The notes beneath the pieces were generated by a model, which saw nothing but the letters and a program-made list of their open reading frames with translations, had not been told where the DNA came from and did not search any database. 64,000 nucleotides of DNA from M0103 sp040386155 (GTDB lineage: Bacteria; Bacteroidota; Bacteroidia; Flavobacteriales_D; Crocinitomicaceae): the NCBI GenBank assembly GCA_040386155.1, contig JAZKFZ010000001.1, forward strand, positions 124,001 to 188,000. Reading direction: 5' to 3'. A program made the translations under genes and the position numbers. Below, piece after piece: positions 24,684 through 32,182 of this stretch (positions are counted from its first letter, which is position 1; each line of letters opens with the position of its first letter).

Positions 24684-25685
24684 TTATTTTTTTAGATAGC
24701 CATTTGTATCAAACCATTCGTAACACTCTTTGATGGCTGTTTCAAGTGGTGTTTGTCTTAATTGAAGTTCTGTTCTTGCCTTTTCTGAAGAATAGTAGTG
24801 ATGATGAGTTGAAATAATTGCTAGTTCTTTAGTAAAAGCTGGTTGATATTTAAAAAGTGATGCAAAAAACGTATTTAATGTACCGAATGCAATTATCACA
24901 AAATTGGGTAATTGATAGCGTGGAGCTTTTTTTCCTATCGTTTTTGCGATCATGTCAAACACTTCTTTGTAGCCTAAATTGTAGTTTCCTGCAATATAGC
25001 ACTCACCAATTCTTCCCATTGTAATTGCATTTGCCATTACGTGAGCAACATCTTTTACGGCAATGTAGTTTTTCCCTCCCGAACTAGATCCTGGAGCTTT
25101 CCCTTCATGTATTGCTAAGATCATTGCTCCTGAACTTGGTCGAGAATCATAAGGTCCAATCATAAAAGTTGGGTTGATTACGATAGCTGGTAAACCATTT
25201 TCTTTTACATTTTTTAGTATCAACTCCTGCGCCTTGCGTTTCGAGTCCATATAATCTATACCGTAAACCCCAGCGGTATAATCATTTTCTTCATTACCAG
25301 GATGATCGGGACTGGCGCCAGATCCAAATGAATTTGCTGTACTTACGTAGATCAGACGCTCAACCTTATTATGCAAACAAGCATCCACTACATTCTGAGT
25401 TCCATCAATATTAACTTTGTTAACGATAGGATTTCTAGCAGGAAACATACTTGTTGAAGCAGCGCAGTGAAAAACAATTTGTTTTCCCGCTATTGCTGAT
25501 GCTACTTCTTCAACATTTAAGATGTTTCCGTAGAAACGTTCAATGGGTAAATCTTTAAGTGTAATAGGTTCTTTTCCTTTTTCTAAGAAAACACTTACGC
25601 TATAATCACGGCTTAATAGTTCTCTAACTAAATTACTACCAAGAACGCCGTCTGGTCCTGTTACTAATATTTGTTTTTGATTCAT
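24684..25685 (-). CDS. NAD-dependent epimerase/dehydratase (extended SDR)
   Basis: 333 residues. The N-terminal Rossmann motif is GPDGVLGSN (GxxGxxG). Catalytic residues are Ser/Thr in IYVSTANSFGSG and Tyr/Lys in YMDSKRKA. The overall pattern, with VFHCAASTSMFPARNP, VNIDGTQNVVDAC and NPTFMIGPYDSRPSSGAM, is that of dihydroflavonol-4-reductase-like or 3-beta-HSD-like proteins. The substrate cannot be told. It is the first gene of a four-gene minus-strand operon. It begins 27 bases past the terminator of the upstream tRNA-Cys unit, so it needs its own promoter, though no clear -7 box is seen. Confidence 0.88.
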   Translation of the reverse strand: MNQKQILVTGPDGVLGSNLVRELLSRDYSVSVFLEKGKEPITLKDLPIERFYGNILNVEEVASAIAGKQIVFHCAASTSMFPARNPIVNKVNIDGTQNVVDACLHNKVERLIYVSTANSFGSGASPDHPGNEENDYTAGVYGIDYMDSKRKAQELILKNVKENGLPAIVINPTFMIGPYDSRPSSGAMILAIHEGKAPGSSSGGKNYIAVKDVAHVMANAITMGRIGECYIAGNYNLGYKEVFDMIAKTIGKKAPRYQLPNFVIIAFGTLNTFFASLFKYQPAFTKELAIISTHHHYYSSEKARTELQLRQTPLETAIKECYEWFDTNGYLKK

Positions 25686-25711
25686 TCCTGCAAAGTTACA
25701 TATTGAAATGC

Positions 25712-25746
25712 AAAAATCCCATAACGAGTAAACATCATGGGATTTT
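25712..25746 (-). terminator. Terminator after tRNA-Cys
   Basis: On the minus strand AAAATCCCAT (25746-25737) pairs with ATGGGATTTT (25722-25713), 14-base loop, followed by T residues. It closes the gltX-folB-tRNA-Cys unit. Confidence 0.75.
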
Positions 25747-25753
25747 GTTTTTG

Positions 25754-25824
25754 AGGTCCCGAGCGGATTCGAACCGCTGTAGCTGGTTTTGCAGACCAGT
25801 GCCTAACCACTCGGCTACAGGACC
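25754..25824 (-). tRNA. tRNA-Cys (anticodon GCA)
   Basis: On the minus strand a 71-base cloverleaf. The acceptor arm GGTCCTG pairs with CGGGACC (one G-U pair). The D arm includes AGTGGTTA. The anticodon stem CTGGT/ACCAG encloses the loop CTGCAAA with anticodon GCA. The T arm is AGCGG-TTCGAAT-CCGCT. The discriminator base is T. CCA is not encoded, so it must be added by nucleotidyltransferase. It starts 26 bases after the folB stop. Confidence 0.95.
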
Positions 25825-25850
25825 ATCAGGTGACAAAAATACGTAAATTT

Positions 25851-26216
25851 TTAGTTTTTCAATGTTTCTTCTATGATAATAGCAACATTTTCTACGTCAC
25901 CATTGATCGGAGGACAAATTTTAATGATTTTTACTCGAAGAGAAAACAATCCCAAAATTTCATTTTTAAGTCGGTTTACAATTCGCTGTCCAACATGCTC
26001 AATCAATTTTGATCGAATGCTCATTTCCTCTTGAACAATTTTGTTGACCACAACGTAGTCGATGGTTTTTTCTAAATCATCCGTTTGTGCCGCCCCACTG
26101 AAATCCGTATTTAACATAACGTCAACAGCGTAATTACCACCAATTTTTTCCTCTTCGACTAAACAGCCGTGAAAGGCGTAAATTTTTATATTATTGATTT
26201 CAATCGTATGTTTCAC
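25851..26216 (-). CDS. folB: Dihydroneopterin aldolase
   Basis: 121 residues, the usual FolB length. It converts 7,8-dihydroneopterin to 6-hydroxymethyl-7,8-dihydropterin plus glycolaldehyde in folate synthesis. The signature YAFHGCLVEEEKIGGNYAVDV is near the N-terminus with the substrate Glu. TIDYVVVNKIV and LIEHVGQRIVNRL follow, the latter containing the conserved Glu and His, and the catalytic Lys is in VKIIKICPPI. It overlaps gltX by 4 bases (ATGA), so the two are translationally coupled, and tRNA-Cys follows closely. Confidence 0.93.
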   Translation of the reverse strand: MKHTIEINNIKIYAFHGCLVEEEKIGGNYAVDVMLNTDFSGAAQTDDLEKTIDYVVVNKIVQEEMSIRSKLIEHVGQRIVNRLKNEILGLFSLRVKIIKICPPINGDVENVAIIIEETLKN

Positions 26217-27733
26217 GCGTTTTGTTTTGCAATATTTACGGCGTAAATTCCTGATTTCATGCGTGTTAATGTTTCTTCTTTGCCAAGAAATTCAGCAATT
26301 TCAAACATACTTGGCCCCATTCCTTTTCCGGTAAGGATCAGTCTAAACAAGGGTAAAACTGCTCCAATACCTAAACCTTTGTTTTCTAAAAATGATTTGA
26401 AGGTGTTTTCAATTGTTTCACGGTCAAAGCTTGCAAGTTTTTCTAATTCATCATAAAACGCTAGCATTAAACTTTCAGCATCTTCTTTCCATTTTTTAGA
26501 GATGGTTTGTTCGTCAAATGAAGTTGGAGCATTTAAAAGATATGCTCCTTCTTCTAAAATATCTTGCGTGAAAGTTGCTCTTTCCTTCATCAAGTGGGCA
26601 ATGGTAATTAATTTTTCTTCACTCTCATTTGTCATTGATGAAAGCAGGCCAGCCAAAGTTTCGTCTGATTTAGATCTCAAGTATTGTTGTTGAAACCATT
26701 TTGTTTTGTCTGGATCAAATTTTGCTCCAGCTTTAGAAACGCGATCCAAGCTAAATGCCTCAACCAACTCTTCTAAACTAAAAATTTCTTTGTTCGTTCC
26801 AGAATTCCAACCAAGCAATGCTAGCATATTGATAAATGCTTCTGGAAAATAGCCTTTCTCTCTATATCCTGAATAAAGCTCGCCCTCAGCCGTTGTCCAA
26901 TCACAAGGAAAAACTGGGAAGCCTAATCGATCTCCGTCTCTTTTTGAAAGTTTTCCATTTCCATCTGGGCGTAATAATAAAGGTAGATGAGCAAAGACAG
27001 GACAGTCCCATGAAAATGCTTCGTACAATAAAACGTGCAATGGAGCAGAAGGCAACCACTCTTCCCCACGAATTACATGACTGATTTCCATTAAATGATC
27101 ATCCACAATATTTGCTAAATGGTAGGTTGGCATTCCGTCACTTTTGAAAAGCACCTTATCATCGATGTTATTTGTATTTACAACTACCCAACCTCTAATT
27201 TGATCTTCGAAACGAACATCTCTATTGCGAGGCATTTTCATTCTGATAACATAAGGCGTTCCTTCTGCCAAAAGTTGATCTACTTTATCTTGTGGTAATG
27301 TCAAAGAGTTTTTCATGCTCGTGCGGCTTACATTGTTGTATTGCCAATTGGGCATTCCTTGCGCTTTTGCTTGTTCTCGAACGTTCGTTAAATCTTCTTC
27401 TGTATCGAAGGCATAGTAGGCTTTTTCGTTCGCAATAAGTTCATCCGCATAGGCACGATACATGTCTTTACGTTCTGACTGCACATAAGGACCAAAATTA
27501 CCTCCAAGACCTGGACCTTCCGTTGGCATAATGCCACACCATTTTAAAGCATCCATGATATACTCTTGTGCACCAGGAACAAATCGAGTTTGGTCTGTAT
27601 CTTCAATACGGATCAAAAACGTACCATTATTTTTTTTCGCAAATAGGTAATTGTATAGTGCTGTTCTAACTCCACCCATGTGTAGTGGTCCTGTTGGAGA
27701 TGGTGCAAATCTTACGCGAACTGGTTTCGACAT
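26213..27733 (-). CDS. gltX: Glutamyl-tRNA synthetase
   Basis: 506 residues, class I aminoacyl-tRNA synthetase. The HIGH-type motif is SPTGPLHMGG and the KMSKS-type loop is KLSKRDG. The catalytic domain also has RIEDTDQTR and the GEEWLPSAPLH block, followed by the helical anticodon-binding domain. Because gatA is in the window, this enzyme may be non-discriminating, charging both tRNA(Glu) and tRNA(Gln) with Glu for the amidotransferase; that depends on whether glnS exists elsewhere. A -7 box, TATCTTTG, lies about 17 bases upstream. It heads the gltX-folB-tRNA-Cys unit. Confidence 0.97.
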   Translation of the reverse strand: MSKPVRVRFAPSPTGPLHMGGVRTALYNYLFAKKNNGTFLIRIEDTDQTRFVPGAQEYIMDALKWCGIMPTEGPGLGGNFGPYVQSERKDMYRAYADELIANEKAYYAFDTEEDLTNVREQAKAQGMPNWQYNNVSRTSMKNSLTLPQDKVDQLLAEGTPYVIRMKMPRNRDVRFEDQIRGWVVVNTNNIDDKVLFKSDGMPTYHLANIVDDHLMEISHVIRGEEWLPSAPLHVLLYEAFSWDCPVFAHLPLLLRPDGNGKLSKRDGDRLGFPVFPCDWTTAEGELYSGYREKGYFPEAFINMLALLGWNSGTNKEIFSLEELVEAFSLDRVSKAGAKFDPDKTKWFQQQYLRSKSDETLAGLLSSMTNESEEKLITIAHLMKERATFTQDILEEGAYLLNAPTSFDEQTISKKWKEDAESLMLAFYDELEKLASFDRETIENTFKSFLENKGLGIGAVLPLFRLILTGKGMGPSMFEIAEFLGKEETLTRMKSGIYAVNIAKQNA

Positions 27734-27749
27734 TGTTTTTTATTTTTTG

Positions 27750-27757
27750 CAAAGATA
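27750..27757 (-). promoter_or_regulatory. -7 box before gltX
   Basis: TATCTTTG on the minus strand fits TAnnTTTG, 16 bases before the ATG. No TTG is seen at -33. Confidence 0.5.
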
Positions 27758-27901
27758 CGATAAAAGTGAAAGTTTCGTTGGTTGTGGAGGTATGATTCTA
27801 TTGCTATTGAACCAAATGGCAAAATTGTTGTATCGTTAAAAAAGTGAAAATGTAACCGTTCTCAGGGTTTTATGTTTTATTTTAGCAATTGAAAGAGAAA
27901 T

Positions 27902-30900
27902 ATGGGTGCTTTTGAAAATCTTATTGACCAAATTGATGCGTTTATTCGGAAGTTCTACAAGAACCAGATGATTAAAGGCTTGATTCTATTTTCAGCTTTT
28001 TTCCTCGTGTCTTTCCTACTAACAATCACTCTTGAGTACTTCGGACGATTCGGTCATGGCATGCGAGCTTTTCTTTTTTACGGTTTCGTAGCCATCAATC
28101 TCGGCATCTTAGGGTACTATTTTTTGATTCCGGTGCTCAAACTATTTTCCTTCGGCAAACGCATCGACCGTTATCAAGCAAGTGATGTAATCGGTAAGTT
28201 CTTCCCAAACATTTCAGATCGACTTAAAAACACCTTGCAGCTCAATGATTCATTGAGTGCTAATAACGGAAATTTAGAGTTGTTAAGAGCAAGTGTTCAG
28301 CAGCGTTCTGGACAACTTTCTCTCGTTCCTTTTAGTTCTGCTATTCAACTTAAAGAGAATAAACGTTACTTAAAATATTTAATTCCTGTCTTGTTGCTTT
28401 TTTTGGCACTGGGAATCTTTGTGCCGGCGTTTCTGAAGCAGGCAACAGAGCGTGTAGTGTATTATGATCAAAAGTTTGATTTCGCCAGTTTTAAATTCAA
28501 CTTGTCGAGCCAAGACTTAAAGGTGGAAGAAGGAAACGATTTACCAGTTTCACTTTCATTGAGCGGGACTTCTCTTCCAGATAAAGTCTATTTAGTGTCG
28601 GAAAACGGCAAATTCCTGATGGAAAAGACCTCCAAGAATGAATTCAAGGGCATCATCAATAAACCAAAGAAGTCTGGTTCTTTCTACTTTGTTGCTAATG
28701 ACTATAGTAGTGAACCATATAATTTTGTTGTGTTTGGTAAAGCGGTTGTTGGTAAATTCCAAGCAAGTTTGGTCTACCCTTCCTACCTTGGTAAGGCGAA
28801 CGAAGTGATTTCAAATGCGGGTGATATGACTATTCCAGAAGGGACTATCATTGAATGGAGCGTTTTTACGAAGAATACAAATAAATCCATTTTTGTTGTC
28901 AACAAGGAGAAGAGAACGTTTGATACTGATGGTTTCTCTATAACTAAGAAGTTTGTTGCAGACTCCGATGTTAAACTGTTTCTTACCAACGCAAATAGTG
29001 ACAAGCAAGATTCGCTTTCTTTCAATATACACGTCGTGAAGGATGCCTATCCTCAGATTATTGTTAATGAAGTAAAAGATTCTGTTTCTGATGGTTTGCG
29101 ATTCTTTAGCGGTTCTATAGCCGATGATTATGGTTTCCGTAGTCTTAATTTCGCCTACACAATTATTTCTGAAGATGGTAAAAAGCGAAGTAATTCTCTT
29201 AGTGTTCGCGCAGTTTCGGGTACTCAATTGCCTTTTGATTTCGCAGTTGATTTTCGTAGAGAAGAACTGAAGCTGAATGATCGTATTGAATATTATTTTG
29301 TTGTATCGGATAACGATGGTGTTAATGGAAGTAAGTCTACGAGAAGCAACACATTCACTTACCAACTGCCTTCTTTAGAAGAATTGAATGATAAACGAGA
29401 CGAAGAGAATGAGCAAGCGAAGAATGATTTACAATCATTATTACAAAAATCGCAGGAGTTTCAGAAGAATGTCGATCGTCTCAAAAAGGATATGTTGAAT
29501 TCTAAATCGACTGATTGGAACAAGAAGAATCAGTTGAATCAATTAAAAGAGGAACAGAAGTCCTTGCAACAGTCCCTCGAACAGATGCAGCAAATGTTGG
29601 AAAAGAGTGCTGAAGAAAAGAATCAGTTGTCTGAGATCGATCAAGAGATTATGGAAAAGCAGCAGTTGATGGAGGAGCTTCTTAAAGAGGTGATGGATGA
29701 AGAGTTGATGAAACTATTGGAAGAGTTGGAGAAGTTAATGAATGAGAATAATAAGGAACTACAACAAGACAAGATGGATGAGCTCAAAATGTCTTCTGAA
29801 GACATGAAGAAACAATTGGATCGTAGCCTTGAAATGTTGAAGAAAATGCAAGTCAACGAGAAGATTGATGATGTTGAGAAAGAATTGAAACAGTTAGCAG
29901 AAGACCAAAAGAAGTTGCAAGCGGAGACTGAAAATAAGTCTCTAAGTAAAGAAGAGGCTGAGAAGAAGCAAGATGATTTGAACAAAAAGTTTGAAGAGCT
30001 GAAGGAAGATTTAAAAGAATTAGAGCAGAAAAATAGTGAGTTAGATAAGCCAATGGAGCTTCCTAATACTGATGAATTGAAGGAGGAGATCTCTAATGAG
30101 ATGAAGGAGGCGAAAGATCAATTACAGAAGAGTAATAGTGGTAAAGCTGGTCAAAAGCAAAAGGAAGCTGCTGAGGACATGGAAAAGTTAGCAAACCAAT
30201 TGGATGAAGCACAAAAGGAATCAAACCAGCAACAGCAAGAGGAAGATATTAATAGTTTGCGTGAGGTTTTAGAAAGCTTAGTGAGCTTAAGTTTCGATCA
30301 GGAGTCGCTGATGCAGCGCTTTGTTAAGGTGAATGATGCTGATCCTGCTTACAAGAAGTATTCTCGTTTACAGAAGCGTATTATTGATGATACAAAAATT
30401 GTTGCTGACAGTTTAAATAGTCTGGCAAAGCGACAACCAACTATTGCTAAGTTTATCGATAAAGAGTTGAATGATATCGCTATGAATCATACGAAAACGG
30501 TAAGTGGTATTCAAGAGCGCCGTAAAAATGAGATCGCTAGTGGACAACAATTTGTTATGTCATCTTATAATAATTTGGCACTCTTACTTAATGAAAGTTT
30601 AGAGCAAATGCAGCAGCAGATGAAGGGTGAAAAAGAAGGTAGTGGTCAGTGTAATAATCCGGGTGGAAAGGGTAAACCTAAGCCTGGTGCTGGAATGTCT
30701 TCTGGCGACATGAAAGAGATGATTAAGAAGCAACTGGAGCAGATGGAAAAAGGTCCAAGTCCAGGTGGAAAGAAACCGGGAGATAAACCAGGTGATCAGC
30801 CAGGAATGCAGCCAGGTGGTAAAGAAGGTCAGGGCGGAATGGGTCTCGGAAATAAAGAGGTGGCGAAGATGGCTGCTGAACAATCTGCCATACGTCAGCG

Positions 30901-31270
30901 CCTTGAGCAATTGCGAAATGAACTAAATAAAGATGGTAAGGGTTCGGGTAATCAATTGAATCCTTTAATAAAGGAATTAGAGCAGCAAGAGAAAGATTTA
31001 GTGAATAAGAAGTTTGATAATACCTTGATTAATCGTCAAAAGAACATCTTAACGCGTTTACTAGAGAGTGAAAAGGCGATGATGATGCGAGGCTTTGAAG
31101 AGCAGCGTGAAAGTAAATCCGGAAAAAGTGATCAGTTTAGTAACCAAATTCAATTTACTGAGTATAATCGATTAAAATTACGTCAGATTGAATTATTGAG
31201 AACGGTGGATCCTGCGCTTAACAAGTATTATAGAGATCGTGCTAATCAATATTTCAATGTGAAGAATTAA
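27902..31270 (+). CDS. DUF4175-family large coiled-coil membrane protein
   Basis: 1122 residues. Two hydrophobic helices near the N-terminus (about 22-45 and 57-80) and a third at about 156-180 anchor the protein. A beta-rich part follows (about 185-490). Then comes a very long Glu/Lys/Gln coiled coil (about 490-850), and after about 900 a Gly/Pro/Lys-rich low-complexity linker with repeated PGGK/KPGDKPG words and a helical tail. This plan fits the DUF4175 family of Bacteroidota, whose function is not known. It is the first gene of a plus-strand operon with an RsbW-like ATPase, ybeY and mnmG. The coiled coil suggests a structural or scaffold role. Confidence 0.85.
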   Translation: MGAFENLIDQIDAFIRKFYKNQMIKGLILFSAFFLVSFLLTITLEYFGRFGHGMRAFLFYGFVAINLGILGYYFLIPVLKLFSFGKRIDRYQASDVIGKFFPNISDRLKNTLQLNDSLSANNGNLELLRASVQQRSGQLSLVPFSSAIQLKENKRYLKYLIPVLLLFLALGIFVPAFLKQATERVVYYDQKFDFASFKFNLSSQDLKVEEGNDLPVSLSLSGTSLPDKVYLVSENGKFLMEKTSKNEFKGIINKPKKSGSFYFVANDYSSEPYNFVVFGKAVVGKFQASLVYPSYLGKANEVISNAGDMTIPEGTIIEWSVFTKNTNKSIFVVNKEKRTFDTDGFSITKKFVADSDVKLFLTNANSDKQDSLSFNIHVVKDAYPQIIVNEVKDSVSDGLRFFSGSIADDYGFRSLNFAYTIISEDGKKRSNSLSVRAVSGTQLPFDFAVDFRREELKLNDRIEYYFVVSDNDGVNGSKSTRSNTFTYQLPSLEELNDKRDEENEQAKNDLQSLLQKSQEFQKNVDRLKKDMLNSKSTDWNKKNQLNQLKEEQKSLQQSLEQMQQMLEKSAEEKNQLSEIDQEIMEKQQLMEELLKEVMDEELMKLLEELEKLMNENNKELQQDKMDELKMSSEDMKKQLDRSLEMLKKMQVNEKIDDVEKELKQLAEDQKKLQAETENKSLSKEEAEKKQDDLNKKFEELKEDLKELEQKNSELDKPMELPNTDELKEEISNEMKEAKDQLQKSNSGKAGQKQKEAAEDMEKLANQLDEAQKESNQQQQEEDINSLREVLESLVSLSFDQESLMQRFVKVNDADPAYKKYSRLQKRIIDDTKIVADSLNSLAKRQPTIAKFIDKELNDIAMNHTKTVSGIQERRKNEIASGQQFVMSSYNNLALLLNESLEQMQQQMKGEKEGSGQCNNPGGKGKPKPGAGMSSGDMKEMIKKQLEQMEKGPSPGGKKPGDKPGDQPGMQPGGKEGQGGMGLGNKEVAKMAAEQSAIRQRLEQLRNELNKDGKGSGNQLNPLIKELEQQEKDLVNKKFDNTLINRQKNILTRLLESEKAMMMRGFEEQRESKSGKSDQFSNQIQFTEYNRLKLRQIELLRTVDPALNKYYRDRANQYFNVKN

Positions 31271-31289
31271 AATGTTTTAATTTTTTATT

Positions 31290-31706
31290 ATGAAGGAAGG
31301 GTTTTCGTTAATTGATTCGTTAAAAATTCATTCTGATTTTCAAGAGATGCCTAAAGTGGAAACACTAGTGGATCAGATTTGTAACAGAATTGGGGTGAAT
31401 GAAGATTTTTATGGAAATGTGTTGATCGCTGTTACTGAAGCTGTGAATAATGCCATTGAACATGGAAATCAAAACAAAGGTGAATTACTTGTGTCGCTAG
31501 GCGTTGGTGAAGCCCCTACTGAGTTTTGTTTTTCTGTTAAGGATGAAGGTGCTGGTTTTGATTATGAGAATTTGCCTGATCCTACCGCTCCAGAGAATAT
31601 TATGAAAGAAAATGGTCGTGGTATTTTCTTAATGAAAAATCTTGCCGATGATTTGATTTTTGAAAATGGAGGAAATGAAGTGAGTATCTACTTTTCTAAA
31701 CAATGA
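31290..31706 (+). CDS. RsbW/SpoIIAB-like ATP-binding protein
   Basis: 138 residues forming a single GHKL ATPase fold: N box VTEAVNNAIEHGNQ, G1 box DEGAGFD and G2 box NGRGIFLMKNLADD. Proteins of this size with HATPase_c_2 features act as serine kinases or anti-sigma factors in partner-switching pathways. No antagonist (STAS) or PP2C phosphatase gene is adjacent, so the partner is unknown. It lies 19 bases after the DUF4175 gene and overlaps ybeY by 4 bases (ATGA), consistent with one operon. Confidence 0.88.
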   Translation: MKEGFSLIDSLKIHSDFQEMPKVETLVDQICNRIGVNEDFYGNVLIAVTEAVNNAIEHGNQNKGELLVSLGVGEAPTEFCFSVKDEGAGFDYENLPDPTAPENIMKENGRGIFLMKNLADDLIFENGGNEVSIYFSKQ

Positions 31707-32131
31707 TTTCTTTTCATGTAATTGATGTAAAGCGACCTCGTTTTAATTCTCTTACTTTTAAATCATCTTTAAAAGCATTGATTAAGCATGAAGGATTGTC
31801 GCTAGGCAATATCAATCTTATTTTATGTTCAGATGAATATTTGTTGGATATTAATCAACGTTTTTTAGATCATGATTTTTATACTGACATTGTAACGTTT
31901 GATTATTGTGTGAATAGCGTTGTTTCTGGTGACCTATATATTTCAATAGATCGTGTGCGTGACAATGCTAGTCAGTTAGGTGTTAATTTTTTAAATGAAT
32001 TTGCGCGAGTGTGTGCTCATGGTGTTTTACATCTTTGTGGATATAAGGATAAATTGCCCCACGAAGAATTGGTGATGCGTGAAAAGGAGTCCTTTTATCT
32101 TTCTTTATTTTTTGTTCCACGTGGAACATGA
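31703..32131 (+). CDS. ybeY: Endoribonuclease YbeY (rRNA maturation)
   Basis: 142 residues. YbeY is a zinc-dependent endoribonuclease needed for 16S rRNA 3' maturation and ribosome quality control. The zinc motif reads HGVLHLCGYKD; the third ligand His of the usual HGxLHLxGYDH is not at the standard place, with Lys-Asp there instead and a His four residues on (KLPHEE). An early block IVTFDYC is also typical. The last codons (VPRGT) are encoded by the first parS-like palindrome, 32113-32128. It overlaps the RsbW-like gene by 4 bases and precedes mnmG. Confidence 0.92.
   Translation: MISFHVIDVKRPRFNSLTFKSSLKALIKHEGLSLGNINLILCSDEYLLDINQRFLDHDFYTDIVTFDYCVNSVVSGDLYISIDRVRDNASQLGVNFLNEFARVCAHGVLHLCGYKDKLPHEELVMREKESFYLSLFFVPRGT
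32113..32128. promoter_or_regulatory. parS-like centromere site 1
   Basis: TGTTCCACGTGGAACA, a perfect 16-base palindrome, differs from the chromosomal parS consensus (TGTTNCACGTGAAACA) at one position. ParB binds such sites and, with ParA and SMC, segregates the origin region. The site lies within the last codons of ybeY. Confidence 0.8.
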
Positions 32132-32153
32132 GTTTTCTTCCTTTCTTTCGTGG

Positions 32154-32161
32154 TAATTTTG
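32154..32161 (+). promoter_or_regulatory. -7 box before mnmG overlapping parS site 2
   Basis: TAATTTTG fits TAnnTTTG. Its last two bases are the first two of parS site 2, and the predicted start point falls inside that site. ParB binding could therefore affect mnmG expression. Confidence 0.45.
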
Positions 32162-32175
32162 TTCCACGTGAAACA
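32160..32175. promoter_or_regulatory. parS-like centromere site 2 (exact consensus)
   Basis: TGTTCCACGTGAAACA is an exact match to the conserved bacterial parS sequence, 31 bases from site 1 and 7 bases before the mnmG ATG. Confidence 0.9.
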
Positions 32176-32182
32176 TTAAGTT

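Noticed and set aside
28811..29365. Minus-strand ORF of 184 codons
   Set aside because: Lies wholly inside the DUF4175 gene; composition reflects the reverse of its codons, with no recognisable domain.
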